A stretch of 35,299 bases of DNA from Gammaproteobacteria bacterium (GTDB lineage: Bacteria; Pseudomonadota; Gammaproteobacteria; GCA-2400775). The position numbers and the translations under genes were made by a program. The notes under the pieces were generated by a model. It made no database searches and was not told the DNA's origin. It saw nothing but the letters and a program-made list of their open reading frames with translations. This document shows, one piece after another, positions 32,236-35,299 of this stretch (position 1 is the first letter of the stretch; the number at the start of each line of letters is the position of its first letter). The stretch lies in contig WGFU01000017.1 in assembly GCA_015492075.1 (NCBI GenBank), positions 1-35,299 on the forward strand, read 5' to 3'.

Positions 32236-33639
32236 TCACCCAGAATGTTTAGCGGTTTCTTCGTGCTTGAATCGTTTTATCACCTTGCAACGGAGTTTGC
32301 CTCGGTGCAATCGAGCATCGATTTCGCTGCCAGGTTCTACCATCGTGGCATCGGATATCACCTCATTAGAATCAGTGTGTGTCACGATGGCATAGCCGCG
32401 ACTAAGCGTGGCTAGCGGGCTGACGGTGTTTAGGCTATGGCTGGCATGTTGCAGGCGCTGCTTGGCTGATTTGAGTCGTTGTTGGTAAGCCAGGTGAAGA
32501 CGCGAGTGTAATGACTGCTGTTGTGTGCGCCAATGTTGTAGACGATAGGCCGGGTTTTGTTGCATTACGCGTTTGCTTAGCGCAATAACACGTTCATGTA
32601 GATAGCGTTGTATATGGCGCTGTGAGATGACTAAACGTTGCTTAAGTTCGAGTAGACGTTGTTCTTGTAAGCGCAGCCATTGGCCTGGGTGGCATTGTGT
32701 TAAACGTCTTTCAAGCCAGTCAAGTTGTTGTTGCTGTTGTTGCAGTGCCCCTTTCATTTCCCCGAGTAAATTTTGTTCTGCCAGTTTTAGCTGTTGCTGT
32801 AAGGCATTTTGATCCGGCGTAATGAGTTCGGCGGCGGCAGATGGCGTGGGTGCCCTGTGGTCGGCGACAAAGTCTGCGATGGTGAAGTCGACTTCGTGAC
32901 CGACACCGCTGATCAGTGGAAGAGGGCAATCAAAAATCGCGCGGGCAACGACTTCTTCGTTAAAAGCCCATAGGTCTTCCAGTGAACCGCCGCCACGGCT
33001 CAAGATGAGCACATCGCATTCATCGCGCTGTGCGGCAAGCTTAATCGCCTTGGCGATTTTTACGCCAGCGCCCTCACCTTGCACCGGTACTGGATAGACA
33101 ATCACCGGTGTGAGGGGGAATCGACGTTTTAGAACGCTGAGGATATCGTGCAGGGCCGCGCCGGTAGGGGAGGTGACGATGCCGATTTGTTGCGGTATCT
33201 TAGGCCATTCTTGCTTGTGTTCGGCGTCAAACAGGCCTTCGGCATGGAGTTTCTGTTTGAGGCGCTCGAAGGCTTGCTGTAGCGCGCCAGCCCCTGCTTG
33301 TTCCATGCTGTCGACGATCAACTGGAAATCACCGCGGCCCGGATAGAGGCTGACACGGGCCCGCACTTTAACCAGCATGCCGTGCTCAGGGCTAAAGCGC
33401 AGGCGCTGGTTGTCGCCGCGAAACATGGCGCAACGCACTTGTGCGCGATCATCTTTGAGAGAGAAATAGATATGGCCGGAGGAGGGGCGGGCCATATTGG
33501 AGATTTCGCCTTCTACCCAGATCGAGGGGAAGTTTGACTCAAGCAAGGCCTTGACCTCACCATTGAGTTGAGAGACTGAATAGACAGCACCGCTGTCGCC
33601 GGCGTCGCGATAAGCGCTGTCGAAGTCAAATGTATTCAT
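32236..33639 (-). CDS. xseA: Exodeoxyribonuclease VII large subunit
   Basis: XseA is the catalytic subunit of ExoVII, which degrades single-stranded DNA from both ends together with XseB. The start chosen is the ATG at 33639 (MNTFDFDSAYRDAG); a longer frame to 33804 would run into guaB. The resulting 467 residues fit the family (E. coli 456). It has the N-terminal OB-fold (VSQLNGEVKALLESNFPSIW and SGHIYFSLKDDRAQVRC), the catalytic core motifs GIVTSPTGAALHDIL, LSRGGGSLEDLWAFNEE and GHEVDFTIADFVADHRAPTP, then a long glutamine-rich coiled-coil and a C-terminal SPLATLSRGYAIV segment. It is divergent from guaB with 108 bases between, the usual gammaproteobacterial arrangement. xseB is not in the window. 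Confidence 0.95.
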   Translation of the reverse strand: MNTFDFDSAYRDAGDSGAVYSVSQLNGEVKALLESNFPSIWVEGEISNMARPSSGHIYFSLKDDRAQVRCAMFRGDNQRLRFSPEHGMLVKVRARVSLYPGRGDFQLIVDSMEQAGAGALQQAFERLKQKLHAEGLFDAEHKQEWPKIPQQIGIVTSPTGAALHDILSVLKRRFPLTPVIVYPVPVQGEGAGVKIAKAIKLAAQRDECDVLILSRGGGSLEDLWAFNEEVVARAIFDCPLPLISGVGHEVDFTIADFVADHRAPTPSAAAELITPDQNALQQQLKLAEQNLLGEMKGALQQQQQQLDWLERRLTQCHPGQWLRLQEQRLLELKQRLVISQRHIQRYLHERVIALSKRVMQQNPAYRLQHWRTQQQSLHSRLHLAYQQRLKSAKQRLQHASHSLNTVSPLATLSRGYAIVTHTDSNEVISDATMVEPGSEIDARLHRGKLRCKVIKRFKHEETAKHSG

Positions 33640-33691
33640 GGCCGGTATGATAACGCACAGAGCAGCGATTGTGCGGGATCGCGGATTTATG

Positions 33692-33721
33692 TTTACCACT
33701 GCTGCAAGTCCTTGATACAAT
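33692..33721 (+). promoter_or_regulatory. guaB: Possible guaB promoter
   Basis: TTTACC at 33692-33697 and TACAAT at 33716-33721 are separated by 18 bases, a moderate sigma-70 match. The start would be near 33728, giving a short leader of about 20 bases. I see no clear PurR-type site. Confidence 0.4.
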
Positions 33722-33747
33722 AAGGCGTTTACTCGTTTGGTGAACGC

Positions 33748-35211
33748 ATGCGCATCGTCCAAGAAGCCCTCACATTTGACGATATTCTCCTGTTGCCCGC
33801 GCACTCGACTGTGTTACCTAAGGAAACACAGCTGCAGTCACGTCTGACCAGAGATATCTCTCTTAATATACCGCTGTTATCTGCGGCCATGGATACCGTG
33901 ACGGATTCCGGTCTGGCCATTTGTCTGGCACAGGAAGGTGGTCTTGGCATCATCCATAAAAATCTGAGTGTCGAAGAGCAGCGTGACCAGGTCGCTATTG
34001 TCAAGAAATTCGAAAGTGGTGTGATCAAAGACCCCATTACCGTTACCCCCGGCACCACGATAGGCGAAGTGCTGCGTTTGACCTTGCAACACAAGATTTC
34101 TGGTGTTCCCGTTGTGGATGGAGCGGAATTGGTGGGTATCGTGACCCATCGCGACCTGCGCTTCGAGACCCGTTATGATGCGCCCGTATCGCATGTGATG
34201 ACGCCGAAAGAACGTTTGGTGACGGTACAAGAAGGCGCTTCTCGAGAAGAAGTAATGAGTTTGCTGCATCAGCACCGTATCGAAAAGGTGTTGGTGGTGA
34301 ATGGTCATTTCGAATTGCGCGGCATGATTACCGTCAAGGATATTCAGAAGGCCACAGATTTTCCCAATGCCTGTAAAGACAGCTATGGTCGCTTGCGTGT
34401 GGGTGCTGCGGTCGGTACCGGTGGCGATTGCGAGGAGCGTGTCGCGGCTTTGGTTGCGGCAGGTGTCGATGTGGTTGCGGTGGATACCGCGCATGGTCAT
34501 TCACAAGGGGTGCTAGATCGCGTTAGTTGGATTAAGAAACAGTACCCTGATGTACAGGTGATTGGCGGCAATATCGCTACTGCCGCAGCGGCTAAAGCCT
34601 TGGTTAAAGCGGGGGCCGACGCTGTCAAGGTGGGTATTGGCCCGGGCTCTATTTGTACGACACGTATTGTGACGGGTGTCGGTGTGCCACAGATAACCGC
34701 GATCGCCAACGTAGCCAGTGGCCTGAAGGGGACAGACGTACCCTTGATTGCCGATGGTGGCATCCGTTTTTCCGGTGACTTGGCCAAGTGCATTGTTGCT
34801 GGCGCGCATGCAGTGATGATAGGCAGTATGTTTGCCGGTACCGAGGAGTCACCGGGTGAGGTTGAGCTTTACCAGGGCCGCTCCTATAAATCTTATCGCG
34901 GTATGGGTTCAATCGGTGCTATGCAGCAGGGCTCCAGTGATCGTTATTTCCAGGAGGCCTCTGCCGTTGAAAAACTGGTGCCAGAAGGCATCGAAGGTCG
35001 CGTTGCTTATAAAGGTACGGCGGTGGCGATTATTCACCAGCTTATGGGTGGTTTGCGTGCCAGCATGGGCTATACCGGCTGCGCCGATATTGACGAGATG
35101 CGTACCAAGCCTGAGTTTGTCCGTGTCACGGGTGCCGGTATGGAGGAAAGTCATGTCCATGATGTCACCATTACGCGAGAAGCCCCGAACTATCGCGTTG
35201 ACAGAAGTTAG
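33748..35211 (+). CDS. guaB: Inosine-5'-monophosphate dehydrogenase
   Basis: GuaB oxidises IMP to XMP with NAD, the first step from IMP to GMP. The 487 residues match E. coli (488). It has an N-terminal TIM barrel part ([17 protein letters not shown]), two CBS regulatory domains inserted at about residues 92-200 ([20 protein letters not shown]), the DTAHGH motif near 250, the catalytic loop [13 protein letters not shown] with Cys303, and the flap [10 protein letters not shown] near 395. All active-site elements are intact. It is divergent from xseA and followed by guaA within a few bases, the usual guaBA operon. Confidence 0.97.
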   Translation: MRIVQEALTFDDILLLPAHSTVLPKETQLQSRLTRDISLNIPLLSAAMDTVTDSGLAICLAQEGGLGIIHKNLSVEEQRDQVAIVKKFESGVIKDPITVTPGTTIGEVLRLTLQHKISGVPVVDGAELVGIVTHRDLRFETRYDAPVSHVMTPKERLVTVQEGASREEVMSLLHQHRIEKVLVVNGHFELRGMITVKDIQKATDFPNACKDSYGRLRVGAAVGTGGDCEERVAALVAAGVDVVAVDTAHGHSQGVLDRVSWIKKQYPDVQVIGGNIATAAAAKALVKAGADAVKVGIGPGSICTTRIVTGVGVPQITAIANVASGLKGTDVPLIADGGIRFSGDLAKCIVAGAHAVMIGSMFAGTEESPGEVELYQGRSYKSYRGMGSIGAMQQGSSDRYFQEASAVEKLVPEGIEGRVAYKGTAVAIIHQLMGGLRASMGYTGCADIDEMRTKPEFVRVTGAGMEESHVHDVTITREAPNYRVDRS

Positions 35212-35216
35212 CTGTT

Positions 35217-35299
35217 TTGAATACCGAGACCGATGCCGGTACCTGCCAGGCACATGTCCACCGTATACTGATTCTCGATTTCGGTTCGCAATATACCCA
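35217..35299 (+). CDS. guaA: GMP synthase (glutamine-hydrolysing), 5' end only
   Basis: The frame reads HVHRILILDFGSQYT at its end, the conserved start of the glutamine amidotransferase domain of GuaA, which converts XMP to GMP. The window cuts it after about 27 codons. The only plausible in-frame start visible is a TTG at 35217, with GAAG about ten bases upstream, so the start is uncertain. It begins 5 bases after guaB, as expected for guaBA. Confidence 0.8.
   Translation, partial: MNTETDAGTCQAHVHRILILDFGSQYT

Noticed and set aside
32620-32812. Glutamine-rich stretch in xseA as a tandem repeat or sequencing artefact
   Set aside because: XseA proteins normally have a Gln/Leu-rich coiled-coil here and the frame is intact.
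33640-33804. N-terminal extension of xseA
   Set aside because: It would overlap guaB and the guaB promoter region, and XseA of normal length starts at 33639.

Overview
The window is a gammaproteobacterial chromosome segment. Gene order and families support this: lon-hupB-ppiD, fabI, glnE, divergent xseA and guaB-guaA, two tRNAs with encoded CCA, and E. coli-like promoters. I cannot name the genus from sequence alone. Nearly all genes are intact and free of frameshifts; the exception is one decayed insertion sequence.

Layout. (1) 1-4840, plus strand: the 3' part of lon, hupB with a clear sigma-70 promoter, tRNA-Val(TAC) and tRNA-Asp(GTC) a few bases apart, a terminator, then ppiD; this is a proteostasis and nucleoid block. 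(2) 4883-6997, minus strand: a dicarboxylate/amino-acid:cation symporter and fabI. (3) 7157-13785, plus strand: a tightly packed four-gene peptide-type ABC importer. It has a lipoprotein binding protein with an extra C-terminal membrane helix, two permeases (the second with a long extra N-terminal part) and a double ATPase. (4) 13904-17952, plus strand: glnE, a bactofilin and a small methyltransferase-like protein. (5) 17911-23715, minus strand: a nitrate transporter, a PP2C phosphatase/protein kinase fusion, and the molybdenum cofactor genes moaB, moeA and mobA. (6) 24187-29662, plus strand: nirB, nirD and nasA, assimilatory nitrite and nitrate reductase. (7) 29684-31054: a degraded IS110/IS1111-type element, followed by a cluster of perfect inverted repeats. 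(8) 31353-35299: a small membrane protein, a HIT-domain protein, xseA (minus), guaB and the start of guaA.

The central theme is nitrogen. Nitrate enters through the NarK-type transporter. NasA (a molybdopterin enzyme that needs the products of moaB, moeA and mobA) reduces it to nitrite, and NirBD reduces nitrite to ammonium. GlnE adjusts glutamine synthetase downstream. The 471-base gap between the divergent transporter and nirB genes carries what look like two divergent sigma-54 promoters and one NtrC-like palindrome, so I infer nitrogen-limitation control of both arms. The kinase/phosphatase fusion sits inside this module and is probably a regulator of it, but its target is unknown.

The least explained items are the two-anchor binding protein of the ABC importer, the PP2C-kinase fusion, an unassigned 20-base palindrome in the nitrate control region, the hairpin cluster beside the dead IS1111 element, and the possible guide-RNA end of that element. 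I see no CRISPR array, prophage or toxin-antitoxin system.
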